Below, in pieces: positions 63,884 to 64,000 of a stretch of 64,000 nt of DNA. A program made the translations under genes and the position numbers. Positions within the stretch are counted from its first letter, which is position 1, and each line of letters begins with the position of its first letter. This stretch comes from Owenweeksia hongkongensis DSM 17368 (lineage in GTDB: Bacteria; Bacteroidota; Bacteroidia; Flavobacteriales; Schleiferiaceae). Below the pieces are notes generated by a model, which was not told the origin of the DNA, did no database searches, and was given only the letters and a program-made list of their open reading frames with translations. The DNA lies in contig NC_016599.1 in assembly GCF_000236705.1 (NCBI RefSeq), positions 682,001 through 746,000 of the forward strand. The letters run 5' to 3'.

Positions 63884-64000
63884 TTACTTTAAGTTGGATT
63901 CTATTTTTTCAATTACTGGCTTTATCACTCTAAAAGCGGCTTCGGCCATGGAGTTTCCTTTATCATCAAGCAAAGGATTCACTTCGGTAGTTTCAAAGCA
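63884..64000 (-). CDS. Arginase-family protein, 3' end only
   Basis: The window ends inside this gene. The visible 38 residues read FETTEVNPLLDDKG, NSMAEAAFRVIKPVIEKIES, which is the C-terminal EVNPxLD...A segment of arginase/agmatinase/formimidoylglutamase enzymes. The metal-binding His/Asp motifs lie outside the window, so the exact activity (arginine, agmatine or formimidoylglutamate hydrolysis) is open. Operon with argS. Confidence 0.7.
   Translation of the reverse strand, partial: CFETTEVNPLLDDKGNSMAEAAFRVIKPVIEKIESNLK

Overview
The window reads as chromosome of a marine-type Bacteroidota, most likely order Flavobacteriales. The evidence is an AT-rich sequence, promoters of the Bacteroidota form (TTG, 19 bp, TAnnTTTG), many SpII lipoproteins and OmpW/PorT-like small barrels, one predicted protein with a type IX secretion C-terminal domain, and families typical of the phylum (DCC oxidoreductase, DUF2141, YHYH, Gre-like pairs, KWG repeats, ABC-F YbiT type). 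No rRNA, tRNA, CRISPR array, transposase, integrase or phage gene was recognised.

Layout. 1-5.4 kb: VF530 tail, SRPBCC protein, DbpA-like RNA helicase, a STAS/SEC14-like protein overlapping a soluble histidine kinase, a PH-domain protein and a secreted barrel. 5.4-9.6 kb: htpG, a 50-residue membrane protein and a tandem pair of paralogous outer-membrane barrels, each with its own promoter and terminator. 9.6-11.9 kb: pirin, SdpI-like and bestrophin-like proteins. 11.9-17.8 kb: an ECF sigma factor leading a tightly packed run of envelope genes (short membrane protein, Spy/CpxP-like protein, YHYH lipoprotein, MORN-type lipoprotein, SCO1-like copper chaperone), then DUF2141, a secreted orphan and a PQQ-type sugar dehydrogenase. 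17.8-27.6 kb: SNF2 helicase, a DUF559 nuclease whose 3' end lies inside a palindromic repeat element, Tex, three predicted c-type haem lipoproteins, and a CvfB-like S1 protein.

27.6-33.4 kb is the most distinctive region: a seven-gene minus-strand operon encoding an FAD oxidoreductase, a methyltransferase, a type III polyketide synthase, an atypical FabI-like SDR, a FabZ-like dehydratase, a FabF-like ketosynthase and its own acyl carrier protein. Together they look like a dedicated type II fatty-acid line that feeds a type III PKS, followed by O/C-methylation and oxidation (an alkylresorcinol- or alkylpyrone-quinone-like product is inferred).

33.4-47.5 kb: secreted orphans, a 909-residue multi-domain outer-membrane protein, a KWG-repeat protein, a YbiT-type ABC-F ATPase with one degenerate ATP site, two divergent Gre-factor-like genes, a PrsW-like membrane protease with an extra C-terminal domain, and a cold-shock-type DEAD helicase. 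47.5-56 kb: DCC oxidoreductase, NAD(P)-binding reductase, two tandem 49-residue genes not previously obvious, HMG-CoA lyase, PepD dipeptidase, prohibitin, a VWA membrane protein, a second repeat family and fabG. 56-64 kb: a T9SS cargo protein, a small lipoprotein gene inside a cassette-like repeat element, two SnoaL-like proteins, a VOC-fold lipoprotein, a PliI-like lysozyme inhibitor, DUF1801, argS and the end of an arginase-family gene.
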